Shown here piece after piece: positions 1-6,922 of a DNA stretch of 24,049 nucleotides. This DNA comes from Flavobacteriaceae bacterium UBA5544 (GTDB lineage: Bacteria; Bacteroidota; Bacteroidia; Flavobacteriales; Flavobacteriaceae): the NCBI GenBank assembly GCA_002426755.1, contig DINI01000030.1, forward strand, positions 44,486-68,534. The letters run 5' to 3'. Each line of letters starts with the position of its first letter. Within the stretch, counting starts at the first letter, position 1. The notes under the pieces were generated by a model. That model saw only the letters and a program-made list of their open reading frames with translations. It was not told the DNA's origin and did not search any database. A program made the translations under genes and the position numbers.

Positions 1-672
1 ATAGCCAAAGGGATTTTAAGCGACCCAATGCCGCATTGCCATATTGTAACCACCACAACCCATAAAACATTACGTGGTCCAAGAGGAGGAATGATCATGA
101 TGGGACAGGATTTTGAAAATCCATATGGAATGAAAACACCAAAAGGAGAGTTGCGCATGATGTCTTCTTTATTGGATTCTGGTGTATTCCCGGGAAACCA
201 AGGCGGTCCGTTGGAACATATTATTGCTGCCAAGGCGATTGCTTTTGGTGAAGCCTTGACAGATGAATATTTGCATTATATGTTACAAGTGAAGAGCAAT
301 GCCGCTGCCATGGCAAAAGCATTTGTGGAGAACGGTTACAACATCATTTCTGATGGGACGGACAATCACATGATGCTTATTGACCTTCGCAACAAAAATA
401 TTACAGGAAAAGATGCTGAACAAGCCCTGGTGAAAGCTGAAATAACGGTCAATAAAAACATGGTGCCATTTGATGATAAATCTCCATTCGTTACTTCTGG
501 TATCCGTGTAGGAACGCCAGCAATCACTACAAGAGGCTTAAAAGAAAGCGATATGGAAACCATTGTGGGCTTGATTGATGAAGTCATCAACAATTACCAA
601 GATGAGTCTAAACTCGAAGCCGTTGGAGAGAAAGTGAATGCGATGATGAGCGGAAGACCATTGTTTGTATAA
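1..672 (+). CDS. glyA: Serine hydroxymethyltransferase, C-terminal part (5' end outside window)
   Basis: The PLP enzyme that interconverts serine and glycine while charging tetrahydrofolate with a one-carbon unit in the cytoplasm. The reading frame is open from base 1 (the nine residues before the first ATG at 28 belong to the protein), so the 5' half lies outside the window; about 223 of the roughly 420 residues usual for the family are present. The PLP-binding lysine is in the TTTHKTLRGPRGG motif at fragment residues 18-30 (Lys 22), followed by the family's MMSSLLDSGVFPGNQGGP-like stretch and the IRVGTPAITTRG motif near the C terminus. It ends with TAA at 670-672, and a hairpin terminator follows 20 bases later. 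Identification is firm. Confidence 0.97.
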   Translation: MAKGILSDPMPHCHIVTTTTHKTLRGPRGGMIMMGQDFENPYGMKTPKGELRMMSSLLDSGVFPGNQGGPLEHIIAAKAIAFGEALTDEYLHYMLQVKSNAAAMAKAFVENGYNIISDGTDNHMMLIDLRNKNITGKDAEQALVKAEITVNKNMVPFDDKSPFVTSGIRVGTPAITTRGLKESDMETIVGLIDEVINNYQDESKLEAVGEKVNAMMSGRPLFV

Positions 673-691
673 AACAATTTCAGTTTAAAAT

Positions 692-729
692 AAAAACCTG
701 AAAGTCATGATTGATTTTCAGGTTTTTTT
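692..729. terminator. Bidirectional intrinsic terminator between glyA and the beta-helix lipoprotein gene
   Basis: The stem AAAAACCTGAAA pairs with TTTTCAGGTTTTT around an 11-base loop. A T run follows on + and the A run at 692-696 gives a T run on -. It lies between two convergent genes and can serve both. Confidence 0.85.
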
Positions 730-742
730 ATTTAATTAAAGA

Positions 743-2293
743 TTAGTCTTCACAAATTCTCTGCTGATAAGCTCCCAAATCAGGAGGAGTTGTTCTCGGC
801 ATTCCTGAAACATCTGGCGATATTATAAAATCTGGATTACCTTGTCCGTTTGCTGGAGAATCCTCACAAATCATCAGTTGATTATTTGACGCATCTTTAA
901 AATTTGGATCTTGATTCAAAATAATATTTTCATACAAAGCAGTATTTGTAAAGTCATAATTCGCTCCTGTTGGAATATTGCTTGTGTTTTGAAAACGCAT
1001 CAAACAGTTGGTGAATTTAAAATTAAAAGCGGCATCATTATCTTCTTCCAACATAAATTCAGGATTATCATTGCCATAAATAATGCAATTGTTGAAATTC
1101 GCTTCCATTAAATCATTTGGCGTTGATGAATTATCTTCGTTGATGATAAAGTTGTTCAAAAACAATGCTGGAAATTGTCTAAAACTATTTGTCCAGTAAT
1201 TGGCAATGGTACAATGTGTGAAATTATATTTTCCTCCAAACGTTCCAGCAAATGACGACTGTCCTGCCTTATTTAATACTACATTTTCAGCCGTGATGGA
1301 AGTTGCTCTTCCTAAAATTCCAAAGTTACTGGAGTTATATATCTGTGAATTGGTAATCGTCAATTTATCAATCGGTGCATTTTGATTGTTTTCGGCTAGA
1401 ATTCCAACAGTGGCATTTTTTATGGTTGCATGATTGATTTGATTGTCAACGCTTCCACTAAAAAGCCAAATGGTTCCCCATTGTCCAGGAATGTCTTCAA
1501 AAAGAGGTTCTAGTCGGTCACCTTCAAACATGACTTCATTTTCCAAAATATCTGGGTCGTTACTCAATTGTCCATTCACCTTTAAGGAGGCATTATTGGT
1601 TACCAATAATCCGGAATTGGCATGAAAATGCACTCTTGCGCCAGCTTCAATAGTCAGAGTTTTTCCTTCCTCGACGGCGGCATATCCATAAATGACATAG
1701 GGTTTTTCGTTTGTAAATGCTAATTCAGAATCTTCAAGAAAACGCCCCTGTAAAGTGGTCTCATCGTCCACACCATCGCCATCCACGTCAAAAGTCAAGG
1801 TTTCAACAACGCCTTGTGCATCTCTATTTGGATAAATAAATACGGCATCTTTAACTAGAGTCACCAAATCCACTTTTTGCAGGTTTGAGCCACTGTCAAA
1901 CTCAATGGCATCAGTATATAAAAATTGATTGTCGGCTGCAACTACGGATTGAATATCGAACGTAGTTTCTATAAAAATAAACATGCTGTCTTTGGCAAGC
2001 AATTCAATATTCTCGAACTCTTTTCCAGCCATGCCATCAACGTTCAAACGATAATTGGATGCCTGTCCGTGTCCCAAACGAACTGTCGGAATCACAATAT
2101 CATTATTGCTTCGGTTGTAAACTTTTAAATTATAAGTGCTGGACCCAATATTGGTAAAGACCGTATCTAAATAAACGGTGTCTTTTGAAAACTCTAGGTT
2201 GCCTGTACTTTGGTCAAAACTGAAGTCCTTTCTGCAGGAACTCCAAAGAATGAGTATGGAAATGGTTGCGATGAATGTTAGGATTCTCTTCAT
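743..2293 (-). CDS. Lipoprotein with Ig-like N-terminal domain and right-handed beta-helix region
   Basis: A 516-residue exported protein of unknown role. Residues 1-20 are a lipoprotein signal with the lipid-anchor Cys at 20 (LWSSC). Residues about 35-120 read as an Ig-like beta-sandwich of the ASH/HYDIN style (phrases such as VFTNIGSSTYNLKVYNRS, then an Asn- and Gly-rich set of strands). A calcium-loop-like DVDGDGVDDE sits at 169-178. From about 200 to 450 the protein has short hydrophobic strands with Asn turns (for example ATIKNATVGILAENN and TNSQIYNSSNFGILG), the pattern of a right-handed parallel beta-helix. Such proteins often bind or cut polysaccharide, but no catalytic residues could be assigned. 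It appears to be transcribed alone; a -7 box lies at 2310-2317. Cell-surface or periplasmic location is inferred from the signal. Confidence 0.85.
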   Translation of the reverse strand: MKRILTFIATISILILWSSCRKDFSFDQSTGNLEFSKDTVYLDTVFTNIGSSTYNLKVYNRSNNDIVIPTVRLGHGQASNYRLNVDGMAGKEFENIELLAKDSMFIFIETTFDIQSVVAADNQFLYTDAIEFDSGSNLQKVDLVTLVKDAVFIYPNRDAQGVVETLTFDVDGDGVDDETTLQGRFLEDSELAFTNEKPYVIYGYAAVEEGKTLTIEAGARVHFHANSGLLVTNNASLKVNGQLSNDPDILENEVMFEGDRLEPLFEDIPGQWGTIWLFSGSVDNQINHATIKNATVGILAENNQNAPIDKLTITNSQIYNSSNFGILGRATSITAENVVLNKAGQSSFAGTFGGKYNFTHCTIANYWTNSFRQFPALFLNNFIINEDNSSTPNDLMEANFNNCIIYGNDNPEFMLEEDNDAAFNFKFTNCLMRFQNTSNIPTGANYDFTNTALYENIILNQDPNFKDASNNQLMICEDSPANGQGNPDFIISPDVSGMPRTTPPDLGAYQQRICED

Positions 2294-2309
2294 AAAAATT
2301 CAGTATGCT

Positions 2310-2317
2310 CAAAAATA
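2310..2317 (-). promoter_or_regulatory. -7 box for the beta-helix lipoprotein gene
   Basis: Read on the minus strand this is TATTTTTG, an exact match to the Bacteroidota TAnnTTTG element, 16 bases before the ATG. No TTG is seen at the usual 19-21 base distance, so the promoter is only half supported. Confidence 0.5.
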
Positions 2318-2355
2318 TAACTTTTGAAACAATGAAATAGTATTTGGGACTGAAA

Positions 2356-2745
2356 TTAATTGAATAAATCCACAGTTTCTTGTGTGATGCGTGCAGGACG
2401 TTTACTTTCAGCGTTCATAAAACACCAAGTAGTTTCTGATGTTACCAAAAGTTTGTTGGTATTATGGTCGTAGATTTCAACCATTCTTATGGACGTAACT
2501 CCAGTTGATTTTTTGACATAGGTGACCAGTTTAAGCACATCGCCCAAAATGGCTTCACTTTTATATTCAATATGATGTTTTAAAAGCACCCAAAAATAAG
2601 TGTTCTTGATATCATCAGTGGCTTTAGATTTCCAATGTTCTTCGGCAATATCCTGAACCCATTGCACATAGCGCACATTGTTGACATGGTTAAGGTTGTC
2701 CAAATCGTCTTGTGAAACGACGATGTGCTTCTCGTAGGTTTGCAT
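2356..2745 (-). CDS. Acyl-CoA thioesterase of the 4HBT hotdog family
   Basis: A 129-residue single hotdog-domain protein expected to hydrolyse acyl-CoA thioesters in the cytoplasm. The N-terminal DLDNLNHVNNVRYVQW stretch (residues 14-29) matches the family active-site pattern D-x-x-x-HVNN-x-x-Y, with Asp 16 as the probable catalytic acid. The middle contains the usual basic strand (VTYVKKSTGVTSIRMVEIYD) and ends with a TTWCFMNAESKRPARI segment typical of YbgC/FadM-like enzymes. Length is normal. The physiological acyl group cannot be told from sequence. It lies between two envelope-protein genes with no sign of tight coupling (31 bases from the gene upstream). Confidence 0.88.
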   Translation of the reverse strand: MQTYEKHIVVSQDDLDNLNHVNNVRYVQWVQDIAEEHWKSKATDDIKNTYFWVLLKHHIEYKSEAILGDVLKLVTYVKKSTGVTSIRMVEIYDHNTNKLLVTSETTWCFMNAESKRPARITQETVDLFN

Positions 2746-2776
2746 TCCAATTGGTTTGATGCTTTAAAAGTAAACC

Positions 2777-3601
2777 TTATTTTTTGCTTCTGAAAATATT
2801 GGTGATATTGAATAGGAATTTTCCAACTGTTGAGCGTTCTATAATGCCTTGCCTCACTAGGTTTCTTCTTTCTTTCGCACTATAATTAACAATTTGAACT
2901 CCTCCGACAACACCACCGAGTACAGTGGAGTAAGTTTCAGTTTCAAATGATTCAATTTCGATATTTCCTGTTATTGAGATGACTTTATGAGTAGAAGGAG
3001 TTAATGTAATTGAATATTTGTTTAATTCAGAAGTCTGTAATTCAAGCGTTTCGTAGAATGGACTTTCAATAATTAGAATATCTCCGTTTTTTATTTTAAG
3101 CACAAAGTCACCTCCAAAATCAGTTTTGATATTTTTTTGAGTTCCTTTAATCGTTATAGTTGCATTTGGAATTCGATAATTATCTTCTCCAAACACAGTC
3201 CCGGATACCACCCGATCATTCAATACTGAAGGTGCAAATTTGCCTAATATTTGTTGTGGATGAATTGAATCCGCTTGGATAATTTTTGGGGTGTCTTGCG
3301 CCATAACATTCTGGTTTCCAAAAGTCAAAAATGCAAATAATCCTGAAGCAGCTAAAGAAACGTAATTGTTTTTTTCCATTCGACTCAAGACTACATCTCT
3401 ATCGAGTTGACTAGATTTAAAACGACCGCAAAGGTTTCCTTGGTTTTCAAGCGTTTCTATAAGTTGCTCGTCAGTCCTATTTGTAAAATCGATTACAGTT
3501 TTACTACAAACTTCACAATGGCGACCTTTTTCTTTGGGTGTCATAAGGTTCCAATCCTCATGGCATGGCTCTGGAATACGGATGTTGATTACTTTTCTCA
3601 T
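2777..3601 (-). CDS. CarboxypepD_reg-like protein with N-terminal cysteine motif and one membrane segment
   Basis: A 274-residue protein of a kind common in Flavobacteriia, with no known biochemical role. Residues 1-60 form a cytoplasmic-looking module with four cysteines (13, 29, 32 and 58) in the pattern PCHEDW, GRHCEVCSK and LCGRF, resembling a small metal-binding knuckle. A hydrophobic segment follows at about 80-101 and ends in VMAQ, which could be a transmembrane helix or an internal signal. Residues about 130-205 are a CarboxypepD_reg-like beta-sandwich (VVSGTVFGEDNYRIPNA, then TDFGGDFVLKIKNGD and a YETLELQ strand), the domain also found at the N terminus of TonB-dependent receptors. 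It is a standalone protein here, with no barrel. Partner and function are unknown. Confidence 0.8.
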   Translation of the reverse strand: MRKVINIRIPEPCHEDWNLMTPKEKGRHCEVCSKTVIDFTNRTDEQLIETLENQGNLCGRFKSSQLDRDVVLSRMEKNNYVSLAASGLFAFLTFGNQNVMAQDTPKIIQADSIHPQQILGKFAPSVLNDRVVSGTVFGEDNYRIPNATITIKGTQKNIKTDFGGDFVLKIKNGDILIIESPFYETLELQTSELNKYSITLTPSTHKVISITGNIEIESFETETYSTVLGGVVGGVQIVNYSAKERRNLVRQGIIERSTVGKFLFNITNIFRSKK

Positions 3602-3673
3602 AGGTCAAAGAACCAAAAGAAAAGAAGAATTAAAAAGAAAGAATGAGTGAATGGGTTGTTTGAATGAGTTAAC

Positions 3674-4702
3674 TTACTCTACAAAAACTTCCACTTCAAA
3701 TAACTTATCCCAATCTTTTCCAGTCACAAAGATGGTTTTTGTTTCTGGATTGTAGGCAATACCATTTAAAACGTCGAGTTCTGGATGTTGCGTCACTTTT
3801 TCTTTTAAAGGAGAGAAATCGATAACACCTTCAACGGCGCCATTTTTTGGATTGATGATAGCGACCCCGTTACGTTGATAGATATTGGCATATATTTTTC
3901 CATCAATCCATTCCAGCTCGTTAAGGCTGGCGATTTTCCCATTATTGGTGTATACCTGAATAAATTCTTGTTCTGTAAAGTTGTTGGCATCCAACGTGTA
4001 GATTTTATCGGTTCCATCAGATTTATAAAGTGATGTTCCATCGTTGCACAAGCCCCAGCCTTCTTTGCTTTTTCCATATTTAAAAGTGCCAGTTTTCTCC
4101 AGAGTGTTTACATCGTAGATAAAGCCTGTATTTTCGCGCCAGGTCAATTGATATAACTTGTCATTTAAAATGGTCAAGCCCTCACCGAAATATTGATTGG
4201 TCAAATTAATATTTTTTAAAATTTCACCTGTTTTGTAGTTTACCTTACGCAATTTAGATTCGCCATATTGCCCAGAGCTTTCATACAATTCACCATCGTG
4301 GAATTCTAAACCTTGCGTGTAGGATTTGATATCATGTGGATATTCATTAATGATTTTATACTTGTAAATTTGAGGAACTGCATTATTTAGTATTGTTATT
4401 TTGGTTGAAACTTCCTCTGAAGTATCTTCATAATTAACTTTTGCAGTAATGGTATGCTCTCCCAATTTTGAATCCACTACAAACGATTCTGAAATATCTT
4501 TACCATTCATTTGGTATGAAACCGATTGGACGGAAATATTTTTAGGGTTTTTCAATGACAATTTCAATGATTTGCCCAATTGAATCGTATTTTTTTCAGC
4601 ATTTGTTGCGATTGAAAAATTATTTCTATTGGTGTCCGAACCACCACAAGTCCACAAGAACAAGCTTAAGATAGTGATTGTAAAAAGTTTAGCAAATGAC
4701 AT
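3674..4702 (-). CDS. Glutaminyl-peptide cyclotransferase (glutamine cyclotransferase family) lipoprotein
   Basis: Family members cyclise N-terminal glutamine to pyroglutamate on peptides. Residues 1-19 are a lipoprotein signal with Cys 19 (LFLWTCGG). Residues about 25-105 form an Ig-like domain not present in the minimal enzyme. The rest is the five-bladed propeller of the family: YTQGLEFHDGELYESSGQYG at about 128-147, then YFGEGLTILNDKLYQLTWREN, GWGLCNDGTSLYKSDG, ELEWIDGKIYANIYQ and DVLNGIAYNPETKTIFVTGK. The repeated (Q/E)GL-x-x-D-x-x-LY blades are strongly diagnostic. The protein should sit in the periplasm or at the outer membrane. It is divergent from the SRP RNA gene. The natural substrate is unknown. 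Confidence 0.9.
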   Translation of the reverse strand: MSFAKLFTITILSLFLWTCGGSDTNRNNFSIATNAEKNTIQLGKSLKLSLKNPKNISVQSVSYQMNGKDISESFVVDSKLGEHTITAKVNYEDTSEEVSTKITILNNAVPQIYKYKIINEYPHDIKSYTQGLEFHDGELYESSGQYGESKLRKVNYKTGEILKNINLTNQYFGEGLTILNDKLYQLTWRENTGFIYDVNTLEKTGTFKYGKSKEGWGLCNDGTSLYKSDGTDKIYTLDANNFTEQEFIQVYTNNGKIASLNELEWIDGKIYANIYQRNGVAIINPKNGAVEGVIDFSPLKEKVTQHPELDVLNGIAYNPETKTIFVTGKDWDKLFEVEVFVE

Positions 4703-4756
4703 AACGAAGATGAATTTTTAAGCAAGTTATTTAATTAAATTCAGTTTAAAAAATCA

Positions 4757-4786
4757 TTGCGAAAGTATTAAAAGATTGTATCTTTG
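4757..4786 (+). promoter_or_regulatory. Promoter of the SRP RNA gene (TTG-N19-TAnnTTTG)
   Basis: TTG at 4757-4759, then 19 bases, then TATCTTTG at 4779-4786: an exact fit to the Bacteroidota -33/-7 consensus. The mature RNA would begin at 4791, five bases after the -7 box, which makes this the best calibrated promoter in the window. Confidence 0.85.
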
Positions 4787-4790
4787 CAGC

Positions 4791-4884
4791 GGCAAGTCCT
4801 ACACAACCAGCTCCTGTTGAATCCTCCAGGGCGGGAACGCAGCAAAGGTAAATGGTCGTAGCGGTGTGATGTAGGTAGCTTGCC
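4791..4884 (+). ncRNA. ffs: Signal recognition particle RNA, small bacterial (4.5S) type
   Basis: A 94-base RNA closed by a terminal stem GGCAAG (4791-4796) with CTTGCC (4879-4884). The conserved SRP domain IV apical region is visible: CCAGGGC, then the GGAACGCAGCA core that carries the GGAA tetraloop and the asymmetric internal loop bound by Ffh. The terminal stem is followed directly by a T run (4885-4890), so it may act as its own terminator. With Ffh it targets nascent membrane proteins to the translocon. No Alu domain is present, as expected for this group. The upstream promoter matches the consensus perfectly. Confidence 0.93.
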
Positions 4885-4918
4885 TTTTTTTGTGCCTTAT
4901 ACTTTCCTATTTTAATTG

Positions 4919-4926
4919 TATTTTTG
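4919..4926 (+). promoter_or_regulatory. -7 box for the SDR gene
   Basis: TATTTTTG is an exact TAnnTTTG match, 22 bases before the ATG at 4949. A convincing -33 TTG is missing at the normal distance. Confidence 0.55.
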
Positions 4927-4948
4927 AAACTCTAATCACGTCGTATTT

Positions 4949-5752
4949 ATGTCCAAAGTTGTTCTCATAACAGGTGGTTCTTCAGGAATTGGAAAATCAA
5001 TTGGTGAGTTTCTGTCGGAAAAAGGTTTTACTGTTTTTGGAACGAGTCGCAATCCAGAAAATTACACAGATAGCAAATTTGAATTGGTTCAATTAGATGT
5101 TTCAAAACTTGAAACGATTCACCATGCGGTCCAAACCGTCATTCAAAAGACAGGACGGTTGGATGTGTTGATTAACAATGCTGGCGCAGGAATTACAGGA
5201 CCAGTTGAGGAAATTCCAATGGAAGAGATCAAGCGGAATTTTGAAACCAATTTTTTTGGCCCTATTAATGTCATTAAATCGGTTTTGCCGCAAATGAGAA
5301 AACAGCATTCAGGTTTGATTATCAATATAACTTCTATCGCTGGATATATGGGTTTACCATATAGAGGCATCTACAGTACAAGTAAAGGCGCTTTGGAATT
5401 GTTGACGGAAGCCATGCGTATGGAAGTCAAGGATTTCAACATTCAAATGACCAATGTGGCACCAGGTGATTTTGCAACTAACATTGCCGCGGGCCGTTAC
5501 CATGCACCTGTTTTAGATGAATCTCCATATAAAATGCCTTATGGAAATACGTTGAAATTAATGGATGAACATGTCGATGCGGGAAAAGACCCTTTATTAA
5601 TGGCAAAAGCTATCCATCAAATTATTACAACTGATAAACCAAAAGTACATTATAAAATAGGGGAATTCATGCAAAAATTCTCGATTGTCTTGAAGCGGAT
5701 TCTGCCAGATAAAGTTTATGAGAAAATGCTTCAAAATCATTACAGATTATGA
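4949..5752 (+). CDS. Short-chain dehydrogenase/reductase (SDR), classical type
   Basis: A 267-residue NAD(P)-dependent oxidoreductase. The Rossmann fold shows TGGSSGIG at 8-15 (the TGxxxGxG cofactor motif), NNAG at 76-79, the catalytic Ser 129 in NITSIAG, and Tyr 142 with Lys 146 in YSTSK. The APGD-F-T segment after the active site (VAPGDFATNIA) is the usual P-G motif. A Ser-Arg pair after beta-2 (GTSRNPENY) suggests NADP(H) preference. The C-terminal 60 residues are longer and more basic than in small SDRs, as in the group that includes steroid- and lipid-related dehydrogenases. The substrate cannot be assigned. Its stop overlaps the start of the next gene (ATGA at 5749-5752), so the two are translationally coupled. 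Confidence 0.92.
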   Translation: MSKVVLITGGSSGIGKSIGEFLSEKGFTVFGTSRNPENYTDSKFELVQLDVSKLETIHHAVQTVIQKTGRLDVLINNAGAGITGPVEEIPMEEIKRNFETNFFGPINVIKSVLPQMRKQHSGLIINITSIAGYMGLPYRGIYSTSKGALELLTEAMRMEVKDFNIQMTNVAPGDFATNIAAGRYHAPVLDESPYKMPYGNTLKLMDEHVDAGKDPLLMAKAIHQIITTDKPKVHYKIGEFMQKFSIVLKRILPDKVYEKMLQNHYRL

Positions 5753-6108
5753 GATATTCAATCATTTTATTATTGATGGTTTTGACATCTTGTTTGGTGC
5801 CTCCTGCACCCCATCACCATAAGTATATTGCAAATGACTCATCTAAAGAATTTATTGAAGTCTTTTGTACTCCAAAAAATAAGTGTTTTATTTTTAACGG
5901 AATTGAGGGTTTGGAAGTTGAGGTATGTTCTAAAATTATTCAAAATGAATGTGAATTATTAGAATATAGTGATTTTTTTGAAACAAAAGCATATACAAAA
6001 GATGTTGAAATTACAGAAGTCAGATTTCACAAACTTTTTACAAATGATACATTGTTGGTAAATTTTAAATCTCTAGGCAAATCAAAGATATTTACACCTG
6101 TTCTATAA
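5749..6108 (+). CDS. Small lipoprotein of unknown function
   Basis: I do not recognise this 119-residue protein. Residues 1-15 form a short lipoprotein signal (LLLMVLTSC, Cys 15), followed by a proline- and histidine-rich stretch PPAPHHHK that could act as a linker or bind metal. The mature part has four further cysteines (about 40, 47, 61 and 68: FCTPKNKCFIF, then EVCSKIIQNEC), which could form disulfides in the periplasm. The start codon overlaps the stop of the SDR gene by ATGA, which argues that it is a true gene and that both are made from one message. No domain was recognised. Confidence 0.7.
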   Translation: MRYSIILLLMVLTSCLVPPAPHHHKYIANDSSKEFIEVFCTPKNKCFIFNGIEGLEVEVCSKIIQNECELLEYSDFFETKAYTKDVEITEVRFHKLFTNDTLLVNFKSLGKSKIFTPVL

Positions 6109-6167
6109 ACAGTTTTGTTTTTTTGATGTTTTGGATTAAATAAGGTTTAATTATTTTTAATAAGTCT

Positions 6168-6175
6168 TAACTTTG
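6168..6175 (+). promoter_or_regulatory. -7 box for the transaldolase gene
   Basis: TAACTTTG fits TAnnTTTG exactly, 38 bases upstream of the ATG at 6214. The expected -33 TTG is not clear. Confidence 0.55.
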
Positions 6176-6213
6176 CAGCACATTTAAAACACAACTCAAA
6201 CAAACTATATTTC

Positions 6214-6867
6214 ATGAAATTTTTTATCGATACTGCCAATTTAGAGCAGATTAAGGAAGCCCAAGATATGGGGATTTTGGATGGAGTTACTACCAACCCA
6301 TCGCTAATGGCAAAAGAAGGCATTACAGGAACAGACAACATTATGAAGCACTATGTAAGCATTTGCAACCTTGTGGATGGCGACGTGAGTGCTGAAGTGA
6401 TTGCAACTGATTTTGAAGGTATGGTAAGAGAAGGAGAAGCTTTGGCTGAATTGCACGAGCAAATTGTGGTAAAATTACCAATGATAAAAGATGGTGTAAA
6501 AGCGTGTAAATATTTCAGTGATAAGGGTGTCAAAACCAATATGACGCTTGTGTTTTCTCCTGGTCAAGCGTTGCTGGCTGCAAAAGCGGGAGCAACGTAT
6601 GTGTCGCCTTTTATTGGTCGTTTGGACGATATTTCCACTGATGGTCTGAATCTGATTGCTGAAATCAGAATGATTTATGATAATTATGGTTTTGAAACTG
6701 AAATTTTGGCTGCTTCCGTTCGTCACACCATGCACGTGATTGACTGTGCCAAATTGGGTGCTGACGTCATGACCGGACCTTTAAGTTCCATCACAGGATT
6801 GTTGAACCATCCATTGACTGACATAGGTCTTGAGAAGTTCTTGGCAGATTATAAAAAAGGAAATTAA
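6214..6867 (+). CDS. tal: Transaldolase, single-domain (Fsa/TalC-type fold)
   Basis: Moves a dihydroxyacetone unit between sugar phosphates in the non-oxidative pentose phosphate pathway. The 217-residue length is that of the short transaldolase/fructose-6-phosphate aldolase subfamily. Visible active-site residues are Asp 6 (FIDTAN), Asn 28 (GVTTNPS), the Schiff-base Lys 87 (IVVKLP) and the YVSPFIGRLDD motif at 128-138. Two positions separate transaldolases from F6P aldolases: the aldolase has Gln and Tyr where this protein has Glu 61 (SAEVIATD) and Phe 132 (SPFIGR). That points to transaldolase rather than aldolase activity; the aligned positions were read by eye. It is a single gene with its own promoter and terminator. 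Confidence 0.93.
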   Translation: MKFFIDTANLEQIKEAQDMGILDGVTTNPSLMAKEGITGTDNIMKHYVSICNLVDGDVSAEVIATDFEGMVREGEALAELHEQIVVKLPMIKDGVKACKYFSDKGVKTNMTLVFSPGQALLAAKAGATYVSPFIGRLDDISTDGLNLIAEIRMIYDNYGFETEILAASVRHTMHVIDCAKLGADVMTGPLSSITGLLNHPLTDIGLEKFLADYKKGN

Positions 6868-6890
6868 TTTTTTTAAGGATAATTTACACA

Positions 6891-6922
6891 AAGGCTAGCT
6901 TCTATTGGTTAGCCTTTTTTTT
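6891..6922 (+). terminator. Intrinsic terminator of the transaldolase gene
   Basis: AAGGCTA pairs with TAGCCTT around a 12-base loop, followed by a run of eight T. It overlaps the last codons of the convergent minus-strand gene. Confidence 0.85.

Noticed and set aside
3407..3646. Plus-strand 79-codon open frame opposite the CarboxypepD_reg gene
   Set aside because: It is antisense to a clear family member, has no recognisable domain and its codons are set by the opposite strand.
3641..3669. Direct repeat GAATGAGT twice, 21 bases apart, upstream of the CarboxypepD_reg gene
   Set aside because: Only two short copies in low-complexity DNA with no promoter element next to them.
4785..4800. tRNA or riboswitch in the 4703-4948 gap
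   Set aside because: The structured part is fully explained by the SRP RNA; nothing else there folds into a tRNA or known riboswitch pattern.
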